Source: Caballeronia sp. SBC1
GTDB taxonomy: Bacteria; Pseudomonadota; Gammaproteobacteria; Burkholderiales; Burkholderiaceae
Assembly: GCF_011493005.1 (NCBI RefSeq)
Contig: NZ_CP049158.1
Coordinates: 744,001-808,000, forward strand
Direction: 5' to 3'
Length of the DNA: 64,000 nt
The notes under the pieces were generated by a model. It made no database searches and had not been told where the DNA came from. It worked only from the letters and a program-made list of their open reading frames with translations. Shown here one piece after another: positions 9,434 to 18,056 of this stretch. Each line of letters begins with the position of its first letter. The first letter of the stretch is position 1. A program made the translations under genes and the position numbers.

Positions 9434-10240
9434 ATGAAAATCGGCAAGGAAACGATACCCCGTACCGCCATCTCAACGTCGAACGAGTACGCCATTGTCG
9501 TGCGCGGACGCGATCTCGCGGGCGAACTGATCGGCAAGGTTTCTTTCACGGACTATTTCTATTTGCTGGTGACCGGGCAGATGCCGACGCCGGCAATCAC
9601 CGCCGTACTGGACGCAACCCTGGTCGCCATCGCCGAACACGGACTCGTGCCAAGCGTGCAGGCGAGCCGGATGACGCTGGCCGCCGCGCCGGACGCCCTG
9701 CAAGGGGCTGTGGCCGCCGGCATCCTCGGGTGCGGCTCGGTCATCCTGGGCGCCTCTGAGACGTGCGGCAGGCTGCTGGAAGAGGTGCGGGAGCGTGAAC
9801 AAGAGGACAAGGATTTCGCGAGCGCCGCGAGCGCCGTTGTCACGGAGTACCGCGCGGCACGACGCCCGATACCGGGCTACGGCCACCCGCTGCACAAGCA
9901 GCGCGATCCACGCGTTGCCGCATTGTTCGACGTGGCTGAGCGCAACGGCGCGGACATGACCTATGTCCGGATCGCCGAGGCGATCGAAGCAGTGCTTCCC
10001 GACATTTATGGCAAATCGTTGATGCTGAACGTGTCGGCGGCGATTCCGGCAGTGCTGCTCGGCGTAGGCTTCCCGGCGGCCGCTCTCAAGGGTGTGCCGA
10101 TTCTCGCGCGCACGGCGGGCCTCATCGGCCACCTCACGGAAGAGTTGACGCGCTCGATCGGCTTCGCGCTGTCCTATCAGGCCACCCGCGACCTGGTGTA
10201 CGACGGCGACCTGCCTGAAGGTTTCGTGCCGGACGCCTGA
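9434..10240 (+). CDS. Citryl-CoA-lyase-like protein (citrate synthase fold)
   Basis: A 268-residue member of the citrate-synthase superfamily, much shorter than a full citrate synthase (about 430 residues), as is usual for the citryl-CoA lyase branch. The catalytic-His region is visible as GYGHPLHKQRDPR at about 155-167, and the C-terminal RSIGFALSYQATRDLVYDG matches the family. Such proteins cleave citryl-CoA or related 3-hydroxy-acyl-CoA thioesters to acetyl-CoA and a keto acid. The next gene encodes a CoA transferase that could supply the thioester. Starts with ATG at 9434. The exact substrate is unknown; a carboligase direction is also possible. Confidence 0.8.
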   Translation: MKIGKETIPRTAISTSNEYAIVVRGRDLAGELIGKVSFTDYFYLLVTGQMPTPAITAVLDATLVAIAEHGLVPSVQASRMTLAAAPDALQGAVAAGILGCGSVILGASETCGRLLEEVREREQEDKDFASAASAVVTEYRAARRPIPGYGHPLHKQRDPRVAALFDVAERNGADMTYVRIAEAIEAVLPDIYGKSLMLNVSAAIPAVLLGVGFPAAALKGVPILARTAGLIGHLTEELTRSIGFALSYQATRDLVYDGDLPEGFVPDA

Positions 10241-10304
10241 TTTATTCGAACGATTTTTCCGCTGTCGCCAATGAGCGCGAACGGCACATGATTGGAGCGG
10301 TTGC

Positions 10305-11462
10305 ATGACAAAAGTTCTCGAGGGCGTTCGCGTGCTGGAGCAGGGTACCTTCATTACCGGCCCCGCGGCCGGTATGCTGCTGGGCGATCTTGGCGCGGAT
10401 GTCGTCAAGATCGAACAGCCCGGCACAGGCGACCCGTTCCGGGCGTTCAAGGGTGGCCTCTACAGTCCGCATTACCAGACCTATAACCGCAACAAGCGCA
10501 GCGTCACCCTGAACACCAAGGACGCGCCGGATCTCGCGCTCTTCGATGCGCTGGTCCGTGACGCGGACGTGTATATCCAGAACTTTCGTCCCGGTGCGGC
10601 GGAGCGGTTGAATACGGGCTACGAGCGGCTTCGGGCGATCAACCCCCGGCTCATCTATTGCGCGATAAGCGGGTTCGGCCAGACCGGGCCAGCCGCCAAC
10701 CGGCCCGCTTACGATTCGGTTGCGCAGGCAGCGAGCGGGTTTCTCGGCTTGCTGATCAATCCAGAGAATCCGCGCGTGGTCGGCCCGGCGATCGCAGACT
10801 CGCTGACCGGTTTCTACGCGGCCTACGGCATTCTCGGCGCGCTGCATGAGCGGCACCGGACGGGCGTTGGCCGCAAGGTGGAGGTGTCCATGTTGGAGGC
10901 AATGAGCCATTTCAACCTCGATGCCTTCACGCACTTCTATTCAGCCGGCGAAGTGATGGGGCCGTACAGCAGGCCCAGCGTATCGCAGTCCTATGTGATG
11001 CAGTGCGCGGACGGCAAGTGGCTCGCGCTGCATATGTCGTCCCCGGAAAAATTCTGGACCGGCTTGGCGAACGCTATCGAACGGCCGACGTTGCTGGACG
11101 ATCCGCGCTTCGCAGACCGGGCCGGTCGCATTGCCCATCAGGAAGATCTGATCGCCTTGATGAGCGGCATTTTCTGTCAGCGTGATCGTGCGTACTGGTG
11201 TGAGCGCCTTGAGGCGAATGACGTCCCGCATGCGCCGATGTACGACGCAAGCGAGGCGCTCGAGGATCCGCAGGCGAAGCATCTGGAATTGCTCGTGCAG
11301 GCCGAGCATCCGACAATGGGCAGCTTCCGCACGGTTCGTCCGCCGGTGACTTTTGACGGCGCACGCTCGACCGATGTCATTCCGCCGCCAACGCTTGGCG
11401 AACACAACGAAGAAGTGCTTGGACCCTTGCGGCAGCGTTTCGCGGACCACCAGACACAATGA
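10305..11462 (+). CDS. CaiB/BaiF family III CoA transferase
   Basis: A 385-residue class III CoA transferase. Recognisable features are the N-terminal LEGVRVLEQGTFITGPAAGM, the LGADVVKIEQPGTGDPFR motif and YNRNKRSVTLN. The catalytic Asp of the family is probably that in PAYDSVAQAASGF. TTGGAG precedes the ATG at 10305. It lies 64 bases downstream of the lyase-like gene and probably in the same operon. It would move CoA from a donor such as succinyl-CoA or acetyl-CoA onto a carboxylic acid, making the thioester that the lyase cleaves. Family assignment is firm and the acid is unknown. Confidence 0.88.
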   Translation: MTKVLEGVRVLEQGTFITGPAAGMLLGDLGADVVKIEQPGTGDPFRAFKGGLYSPHYQTYNRNKRSVTLNTKDAPDLALFDALVRDADVYIQNFRPGAAERLNTGYERLRAINPRLIYCAISGFGQTGPAANRPAYDSVAQAASGFLGLLINPENPRVVGPAIADSLTGFYAAYGILGALHERHRTGVGRKVEVSMLEAMSHFNLDAFTHFYSAGEVMGPYSRPSVSQSYVMQCADGKWLALHMSSPEKFWTGLANAIERPTLLDDPRFADRAGRIAHQEDLIALMSGIFCQRDRAYWCERLEANDVPHAPMYDASEALEDPQAKHLELLVQAEHPTMGSFRTVRPPVTFDGARSTDVIPPPTLGEHNEEVLGPLRQRFADHQTQ

Positions 11463-11547
11463 CGCCCCTGGTGAGGCGGATGGCCTGGAAGAGCGACGCT
11501 TGCACGTTCGCATGAACGACTACTAGAAACAGAAACGGAGACCCGGT

Positions 11548-12906
11548 ATGGAAACGACCAATGGCTTGCTGGCGCAAAAGGGGGCGGCCGGTTCGCCGCT
11601 TCCGGCGGACCGGAGCGGCGCGATCGCAGTCGACGCGGAGAAAACGTTCGGCCGCATTGCGCGCAGGCTGATCCCGTTCCTTTTTCTTTGCTACGTCCTT
11701 AACTATATCGACCGGGTCAACATCAGCTTTGCGCATCTGCAGTTCAGGGCCGATATCGGTTTGACCGAAGCGTCTTATGGGCTCGGCGTCGGCGTGTTTT
11801 ATATCGGCTACGTTTTGTTTGAAGTGCCCAGCAACCTCCTGCTTCGCCGTATTGGGCCGCGTCTGACCATCGCGCGGATCATGGTGCTATGGGGACTCGT
11901 TTCGCTGTCGATGATGTTCGTGCAGAACACAACGCAGTTCTACATCGCGCGGATCGCGCTTGGTGTGGCCGAGGCAGGTTTTTTCCCGGGCGTCGTGTAT
12001 TACCTTACCTCGTGGTTCCCGGAGCGCCATCGCGCGAAAGTGTTGTCGGCGTTCGTTCTAGGCATTGCGGTTGCCGGTATCACGGGCGGTCCGGTCTCGG
12101 GATGGATCTTGAGCCACGCCGAGGGCTGGCATGCATTGCACGCGTGGCAATGGCTGTTTCTTCTGGAAGGGATTCCGCCGGTGTTGGTGGGCATTTGCGC
12201 GCTTTGGTATTTGCCGGATTCAGCCGAAAGCGCAAGCTGGTTGTCGCCCGAGGAAAAAGAGCTGGTCGCGCGTGAACTGGCAGGTAACGGTAACAGGGCC
12301 GGTGCAACGGGCCGAACCCAGCATTTCGGCGCGGCTTTGCGCAGCTGGCGCGTCTATGTCTGCGCGTTCGGTTACTTCACGATCACGTGGGCAGGTAGCG
12401 TGCTGAACTTCTGGGCACCGTCGGTGATCCGGCAAGTAGGCGTTTCCAGTCCATGGCATATCGGGCTGGTGTCAGCGGTGCCTTATCTGATTGGCGCAGT
12501 CGGCATGATCCTGGCGAGCCGTCACTCCGACGCACGCAACGAGCGCCGCTTGCATTTTGCCTGCTGCGCGTTGCTGGCGTCAGCGGGAGCGGTCATGCTC
12601 GGCGCCGCGCACGCGTCGTTCGTGCCGGCGATTGCCGGGCTGGCGCTGGTCGCCATTGGGTACCTCGCATGCACGGCGATCTTCTGGACGATTCCAGCGC
12701 AGTTCCTGTCCGGTACGGCATCCGCAGGCGCCATTGCATTGATCTCCAGCATTGGGCAGCTTGGCAGCTTGATGGCGCCGGCTATCATCGGCAAGCTGAC
12801 CGCGATCACCCATGAGATCAGCGCGGGCTCCTATCTCGCGGCCATGGTGCTGGCTTGCGGCGCGATCGTGATCGCCGTGTTCATGCGCGAGCGCGCCGAA
12901 CGATAA
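11548..12906 (+). CDS. MFS permease of the anion:cation symporter family
   Basis: A 452-residue transporter with about 12 membrane helices. It has the ACS-family hallmarks CYVLNYIDRVNISFAHLQF in helix 1 and VFYIGYVLFEVPSNLLLRRIGPR before helix 3. This family carries organic anions such as tartrate, phthalate, galactonate and 4-hydroxyphenylacetate. It follows the CoA transferase gene by 85 bases with a GGAG site before the ATG. Together with the lyase and transferase it probably forms an uptake-and-breakdown unit for a carboxylic acid. Confidence 0.87.
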   Translation: METTNGLLAQKGAAGSPLPADRSGAIAVDAEKTFGRIARRLIPFLFLCYVLNYIDRVNISFAHLQFRADIGLTEASYGLGVGVFYIGYVLFEVPSNLLLRRIGPRLTIARIMVLWGLVSLSMMFVQNTTQFYIARIALGVAEAGFFPGVVYYLTSWFPERHRAKVLSAFVLGIAVAGITGGPVSGWILSHAEGWHALHAWQWLFLLEGIPPVLVGICALWYLPDSAESASWLSPEEKELVARELAGNGNRAGATGRTQHFGAALRSWRVYVCAFGYFTITWAGSVLNFWAPSVIRQVGVSSPWHIGLVSAVPYLIGAVGMILASRHSDARNERRLHFACCALLASAGAVMLGAAHASFVPAIAGLALVAIGYLACTAIFWTIPAQFLSGTASAGAIALISSIGQLGSLMAPAIIGKLTAITHEISAGSYLAAMVLACGAIVIAVFMRERAER

Positions 12907-13103
12907 GGGGCGCCTCTTACGGGTCCTGGATGTACATCCGCGCCGTGGTCGGCCTCGAAACGACCATGGCGTTACTAGCGTCCCTGGTCTCTGAGGCGAG
13001 CGGCGTGCCACGATAGCGATTCGAAGAAGACACAAGACGGTCGCACGGCCCATCGGCTAGACGCCCCGCGCTTATTCGCCAGCCGCTGATGTCTGGCCGA
13101 GCA

Positions 13104-13994
13104 TCACTTCTCCAGTTCAGCGAACAGCCAATCCTGGAAGCTACGCAGCTTTGGCAATTCCACTCGCGACTTCAACAAGTTCAGCGTATAGCCGTTCACA
13201 TGTAATCCGTCGAAGCCGAACGGGGCAACCAGCCTCCCGGTTTCCAGTTCACGTTGCGCCAAAAGCAGGCTCTCCAGGCACACCCCCAGACCGTCGACCG
13301 CCGCGCTGATCGCCATGAACGAGCGGTCAAAGCGCGGCCCGCGTCCAATGTCGAGCCGGATCTTGCGATGCTGGCGCATCCAGTCACGCCAGCCGACGAG
13401 ACACCCTTCACTATGAATCAGCGGATGGTGCTGCAAGTCGGCGACGCTGCGCAGCGGATAGTCGCCCGCCATGAGCGCCGGCGCGCACAGCGGAACGATC
13501 GTCTCGGGCGGCAGTTCGAGCACCATCGTGCCGGCCGGCTGCAATTTCCGTGGACCGTAGCGGATGTCGATGTCGACTGCCTCCGAAATCAGGTTCATCG
13601 CCTCTGACGACGCGTTCAAACGCACATCAATGTCCGGGTGCGCCGCGCTGAAACGCGCGATGCGCGGCATCAGCCATTGAGTCGCAAAGCTCGGTGTGGA
13701 ATGGATTGTAAGGATGTCGCTTTTCGCGACCCGGCCGATCTCGCGGGTCGCCGCGTCAATCCGCGCAAACGCTGAGGTTATTTCCTCCGCGTATTGCCGC
13801 CCGGAGTCCGTCAGGATCACCGTGCGATGCAGCCGATGAAACAGACGAATGCTCAATTGCTCTTCGAGCAGCTTGATTTGATGGCTGATGGCGGAGGGCG
13901 TCACGAACAGTTCTTCTGCTGCGAGCGCGAACGACGAGAGCCGCGCGGCAGCTTCGAATGCTTGTACCGACTTGAGGGTGACGCGATTGTGCAT
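13104..13994 (-). CDS. LysR-family regulator (GcvA-like), divergent from the transketolase operon
   Basis: A 296-residue LysR protein of the GcvA-like branch. The helix-turn-helix is at about 18-45 (SSFALAAEELFVTPSAISHQ), followed by RLFHRLHRTVILTDSGRQY, and the effector domain contains IDIRYGPRKLQPAG and HSEGCLVGWRDWM. It is divergent from the split transketolase gene, with about 190 bases between them. It is the best candidate for regulator of the 14.2-22.1 kb carbohydrate cluster. The inducer is unknown. Confidence 0.86.
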   Translation of the reverse strand: MHNRVTLKSVQAFEAAARLSSFALAAEELFVTPSAISHQIKLLEEQLSIRLFHRLHRTVILTDSGRQYAEEITSAFARIDAATREIGRVAKSDILTIHSTPSFATQWLMPRIARFSAAHPDIDVRLNASSEAMNLISEAVDIDIRYGPRKLQPAGTMVLELPPETIVPLCAPALMAGDYPLRSVADLQHHPLIHSEGCLVGWRDWMRQHRKIRLDIGRGPRFDRSFMAISAAVDGLGVCLESLLLAQRELETGRLVAPFGFDGLHVNGYTLNLLKSRVELPKLRSFQDWLFAELEK

Positions 13995-14184
13995 GGCAGC
14001 ATCAAGGTGAATTCAATTCATCCATTGACCATCTTAATTCGTTTGAGCGCTGCTTGGCGGGAGATTACGCTTGAATCACTGGCAGCGGCGTCGATACGAC
14101 CGATCCAAAGAACCCCCGCGCAACCCTGTTGCACGGGACCGGAGTAGCGAGCTTTGCACGAACTCCGATCGACAGGAGATAAAA

Positions 14185-15030
14185 GTGAACACTAAGGAAA
14201 CCGCGCCCTACGCCAAGCTCGCGGAGCACGCCTATCAGATCCGCCGCAACGCGCTGCGCATGGGCGAGGTGCAGGGGCAGGGCTACATTGGTCAGGCGCT
14301 CGATATTGCCGACGTGCTGGCCGTCGCTTATTTCCGCGCGATGCGCTATCGCGCCGATGACCCCGAGTGGGAGGGCCGCGACCGCTTCCTGCTATCCAAC
14401 GGCCATTACGCGATCGCGCTATACGCGGCTTTGATCGAGGCCGGCATCATCGCCGATGAAGAGCTGGAGACCTATGGCAGCGACGACAGCCGTTTGCCTA
14501 TGTCCGGCATGGCGAGCTACACCCCGGGCATGGAGATGTCCGGCGGCTCGCTTGGGCAGGGGCTGACGATCGCGGTCGGCCGTTGCCTGGGTCTGAAGCG
14601 CAAAGGCTCGGACGCATTGGTCTACACACTCTTCTCCGACGGCGAACTGGATGAGGGCGCGGTATGGGAAGGCCTGATGTCGGCCGCCCACTGGAAGCTC
14701 GACAACCTGATCGCAATGGTCGACGTGAACAACCAGCAGGCGGACGGACCCTCTTCGACGGTGATGGCGTTCGAGCCGCTGGTCGACAAGCTGCTTGCGT
14801 TTGGATGGTTCGTGCAGCGCGTGGACGGCAACGATCTTGCCGCCGTTGTCGAAGCGTTCGATGCAGCGCGCGCCCATCCGGAAGCGCAACCCCGGATCAT
14901 TGTCTGCGATACGCGTATGGGATGTGGCGTGCCCTTTCTCGAAGCACGTGAGAAGAACCACTTTATCCGCGTCGATGCGAACGAGTGGCAACTCGCGTTG
15001 CAAGCGCTGGAAGCCGGGAGAAATGCATGA
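14185..15030 (+). CDS. Transketolase N-terminal (ThDP-binding) subunit
   Basis: A 281-residue protein corresponding to the pyrophosphate-binding half of transketolase. The start is a GTG at 14185, chosen because AGGAG lies 7 bases upstream; the frame further upstream is not transketolase-like. Landmarks are DRFLLSNGHYAIALYAAL, GSLGQGLTIAVG, and the ThDP motif FSDGELDEGAVWEG ... DVNNQQADG. It overlaps the next gene by ATGA, so the two subunits are translated as a pair and must assemble into one enzyme. Split transketolases are found in sugar and sulfosugar pathways. The donor and acceptor sugars cannot be deduced. Confidence 0.88.
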   Translation: MNTKETAPYAKLAEHAYQIRRNALRMGEVQGQGYIGQALDIADVLAVAYFRAMRYRADDPEWEGRDRFLLSNGHYAIALYAALIEAGIIADEELETYGSDDSRLPMSGMASYTPGMEMSGGSLGQGLTIAVGRCLGLKRKGSDALVYTLFSDGELDEGAVWEGLMSAAHWKLDNLIAMVDVNNQQADGPSSTVMAFEPLVDKLLAFGWFVQRVDGNDLAAVVEAFDAARAHPEAQPRIIVCDTRMGCGVPFLEAREKNHFIRVDANEWQLALQALEAGRNA

Positions 15031-16025
15031 GCACCGCCGCACCGAAACCGCGTTTGAAAACATCGGCGATGATTGCCTCGATCGCAGGCGAAGGGCAGAT
15101 CACCCGCTCTGCTCCGTTCGGTCACGCACTGGTCGAGCTGGCGCGCAACCGTCCGGAAGTGGTCGGCATGACAGCCGATCTCGGCAAGTACACCGACCTG
15201 CATCTGTTCGCGAAGGAATACCCGGAGCGCTACTACCAGATGGGCATGGCCGAACAACTGTTGATGGGCGCTGCGGCCGGCATGGCGCACGAAGGCGCGC
15301 AGCCGTTCGTCACCACCTATGCGGTGTTCGCCGCGCGCCGCGCCTACGACTTCATCCACCAGGCGATTGCCGAGGACAACCTCGATGTCAAGATCGTCTG
15401 CGCCTTGCCCGGCCTTACGACCGGCTACGGGCCGAGCCACCAGGCGGCCGAAGACCTCGCGCTGTTCCGCGCGATGCCGAACCTCACGGTGATCGACCCG
15501 TGCGATGCGCTGGAAATTGAGCAGATGGTGCCGGCGATCGCCGACCATCGCGGGCCGGTGTATGCACGGCTGTTGCGCGGCAACGTGCCGGTCGTGCTCG
15601 ACGAATACGGCTACCGGTTCGAACTTGGCCGAGCGAAGCTGCTGCGCGACGGTGCCGAGGTGCTGATCATCTCGACGGGGATCATGACCATGCGCGCGCT
15701 GGAAACGGCCAAGGCGCTGGCTGCCGATCGTGTTGATGTGGGCGTGCTGCACGTGCCGACCATCAAGCCGCTCGACACCGCCACGCTGCTGCGCGAAGCA
15801 CGCCGCTCTGGACGCCTCGTGGTGGTGGCGGAGAACCATACGGTGATCGGCGGGCTAGGGGAGGCCGTCGCAGCAGTACTCCTGACTAACGGCGTGGCGC
15901 CGCCGTTCCGTCAGATCGGACTGCCCGACGCGTTTCTCGACGCGGGTGCGCTGCCGACCTTGCACGACCGTTACGGTATTTCGACCCAGGCGATGTGCGA
16001 CACGATCAAAGGCTGGCTGCGGTAG
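15027..16025 (+). CDS. Transketolase C-terminal subunit
   Basis: A 332-residue protein corresponding to the pyrimidine-binding and C-terminal domains of transketolase. The start at 15027 overlaps the previous stop codon (ATGA). The catalytic Glu that activates ThDP is expected in the segment RYYQMGMAEQLLMGAAAGMA. Other family sequence includes FVTTYAVFAARRAYDFIHQ, GYGPSHQAAEDLALFRAMPN and, in the C-terminal domain, VVVAENHTVIGGLGEAVAAV. It partners the preceding subunit. It lies 64 bases before the SDR gene, likely in the same transcript. Confidence 0.88.
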   Translation: MSTAAPKPRLKTSAMIASIAGEGQITRSAPFGHALVELARNRPEVVGMTADLGKYTDLHLFAKEYPERYYQMGMAEQLLMGAAAGMAHEGAQPFVTTYAVFAARRAYDFIHQAIAEDNLDVKIVCALPGLTTGYGPSHQAAEDLALFRAMPNLTVIDPCDALEIEQMVPAIADHRGPVYARLLRGNVPVVLDEYGYRFELGRAKLLRDGAEVLIISTGIMTMRALETAKALAADRVDVGVLHVPTIKPLDTATLLREARRSGRLVVVAENHTVIGGLGEAVAAVLLTNGVAPPFRQIGLPDAFLDAGALPTLHDRYGISTQAMCDTIKGWLR

Positions 16026-16089
16026 ATATCGATTTTAAGTATCGGATAACTTAGCAAACACTAAACATCACATTGAGGAGATCAGCATC

Positions 16090-16854
16090 ATGTCAGAGTC
16101 ACATCTACTCGACGGCAAGGTCGCCGTCATTTCCGGCGGCGCGTCGCCGCGCGGCATCGGCATGGCGACCGCCCGCATGTTCGCGGCGCACGGCGCCCGC
16201 ATCGCCATCTTTGATCTCGACGAAAATGCAGCCGTCGAAGCCGCTGCGTCTATTGGGCCAGAACATCGCGGCTATGTATGCAACGTGACTGACCGTATTG
16301 CGTGCCAGGCCGCTGTCGAACGTACTGTTGCTGATTTAGGTTCAATAGATATCCTGATCAATAATGCAGGCATTACCCAGGCCGCCAAGCTGCTCGATAT
16401 CGATCCGGAAAGCTGGGACCGTATCCTCGATGTCAACCTGCGTGGTGTGTTGTACTTGTCGCAAGCAGTCGTCCCGCAGATGAAGAAACAGAAGAGCGGC
16501 TCGATCGGCTGCATGTCGTCGGTGTCGGCCCAGCGCGGCGGCGGCATTCTCGGTGGTCCGCACTACTCGGCGGCGAAAGCCGGCGTGCTCGGTCTGGCAA
16601 AAGCAATGGCGCGCGAACTCGGCAACGACGGCATCCGCGTGAACTGCGTGACGCCGGGCCTGATCCAGACCGACATCAACGCGGGCAAGATCAGCGACGA
16701 CAAGCGCGTAGAAATTCTGGCCGGCATTCCGCTCAACCGCCTGGGTGTGCCCGACGATGTAGCCGGCGCATTCCTGTTTCTCGCGTCGAACCTGTCGTCG
16801 TATATTACCGGCGCGGTGATCGATGTGAACGGCGGCATGCTGATTCACGGCTGA
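16090..16854 (+). CDS. SDR-family NAD(P)-dependent oxidoreductase
   Basis: A 254-residue classical short-chain dehydrogenase. Cofactor motif GGASPRGIGMATARMFAAHG lies at about 17-36, with Asp in FDLDENA favouring NAD(H). NNAG is at about 91, and the catalytic Ser (SSVSAQRGG) and YSAAK follow. A GAGGAG site precedes the ATG at 16090. Placed between the split transketolase and the TRAP transporter, it probably oxidises a polyol or reduces a keto sugar on the way into the transketolase step. The substrate is not identifiable. Confidence 0.87.
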   Translation: MSESHLLDGKVAVISGGASPRGIGMATARMFAAHGARIAIFDLDENAAVEAAASIGPEHRGYVCNVTDRIACQAAVERTVADLGSIDILINNAGITQAAKLLDIDPESWDRILDVNLRGVLYLSQAVVPQMKKQKSGSIGCMSSVSAQRGGGILGGPHYSAAKAGVLGLAKAMARELGNDGIRVNCVTPGLIQTDINAGKISDDKRVEILAGIPLNRLGVPDDVAGAFLFLASNLSSYITGAVIDVNGGMLIHG

Positions 16855-17008
16855 CGCCCTTGCGCAGAACGGGCCGTCTGGCGGGAGACTGGACGGCGGC
16901 GATGAAGACCTCGTAGTAAAGAACATACGACCGCGGCGAGCGACACGTGCAGCCGCCGCGGTTCAGATTCGAAAACTATAACGACACGCCATATTGGAGG
17001 AAGACACC

Positions 17009-18052
17009 ATGACCACCCGTTCAAACGCCCCTCAGGGCATCAGCCGCCGCACCTTTCTGAAGGCCGGCGCCACCTTGTCCGCGGCCGCCCCGTTATGGAG
17101 CATCTCGCGCCGCGCGATGGCCGCTCCGGAGTTTTCGTACAAGCTCGCGACCGGCCAGGACCCGACGCATCCAGTCAACATCCGCGCCCAGGAGGCGATC
17201 AACCACATTCGCGAAGCGACCAACGGCCGCCTCGATATCAAGCTCTTTCCGCAGAATCAGCTTGGCTCCGACACCGATCTGCTGTCGCAGGTGCGCAATG
17301 GCGGTGTGGAGTTTTTCAATCAGGCGTCCTCGATTCTGGCGACGCTCACGCCCGCTGCTGGCATCGTCAATACCGGCTTCGCGTTCAAGGACTACGACGC
17401 GGTCTGGAAGGCAATGGACGGCGATCTCGGCGCCTATATCCGCGCGCAGATCGCGAAGTCGGGCATTGTCTCGGTGAGCAAGGTCTGGGACAACGGTTTC
17501 CGGCAAATCAGTTCATCGACCCGGGCGTTACGCGCGCCGGCCGATCTGAAAGGCTTCAAGATCCGCGTGCCGCAAGCGCCCATGTTGACCTCGCTGTTCA
17601 AGGCGCTCGATGCAGGGCCAGCGCCGATCAATTTCAACGAGCTGTATTCGGCATTGCAAACCGGCGTGGTGGAGGGCCAGGAAAATCCGCTGCCGATCAT
17701 CGCGACCGCCAAGCTCTATGAAGTGCAGAAGTACATCAGCCTCACCTCGCATGTGTGGGACGGTTACTGGATTCTCGGCAACCAGACCGCATGGATGCGC
17801 CTGCCGGCTGACATCCGCGCAATCGTCACGCGCGAATTCGAGAAGGCCGCGATGCTGCAACGCGCAGATATCGCCAAGCTCAGCACCTCATTGCGCGTCG
17901 ACCTGAAATCGAAGGGCATTACCTTTATCGATGTCGACCGCGAAGCCTTCCGTGGCGCGCTGGCCAAGACGAGCTTTTATCACGACTGGAAAGCCAAATA
18001 CGGCGACGAGGCGTGGGGGCTGCTGGAGAAGTCCGTCGGAAAACTGGGGTAA
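17009..18052 (+). CDS. TRAP transporter periplasmic solute-binding protein (DctP type)
   Basis: A 347-residue TRAP binding protein. The start at 17009 is chosen because GGAGG lies at 16996-17000. The N-terminus carries a twin-arginine signal (SRRTFLKAGATLSAAAP) followed by cleavage near AMA. The DctP fold shows FSYKLATGQDPTHPVNI, the LKGFKIRVPQAPML segment whose Arg normally binds the ligand carboxylate, and ELYSALQTGVVEGQENPL. It would deliver an organic acid or sugar derivative to the membrane component encoded 4 bases downstream. A conserved ligand-binding Arg implies an acidic ligand, which is inference from the family. Confidence 0.9.
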   Translation: MTTRSNAPQGISRRTFLKAGATLSAAAPLWSISRRAMAAPEFSYKLATGQDPTHPVNIRAQEAINHIREATNGRLDIKLFPQNQLGSDTDLLSQVRNGGVEFFNQASSILATLTPAAGIVNTGFAFKDYDAVWKAMDGDLGAYIRAQIAKSGIVSVSKVWDNGFRQISSSTRALRAPADLKGFKIRVPQAPMLTSLFKALDAGPAPINFNELYSALQTGVVEGQENPLPIIATAKLYEVQKYISLTSHVWDGYWILGNQTAWMRLPADIRAIVTREFEKAAMLQRADIAKLSTSLRVDLKSKGITFIDVDREAFRGALAKTSFYHDWKAKYGDEAWGLLEKSVGKLG

Positions 18053-18056
18053 AGCG

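Noticed and set aside
14622..15839. 405-codon frame antisense to the split transketolase genes
   Set aside because: Shadow frame of two well-supported genes.
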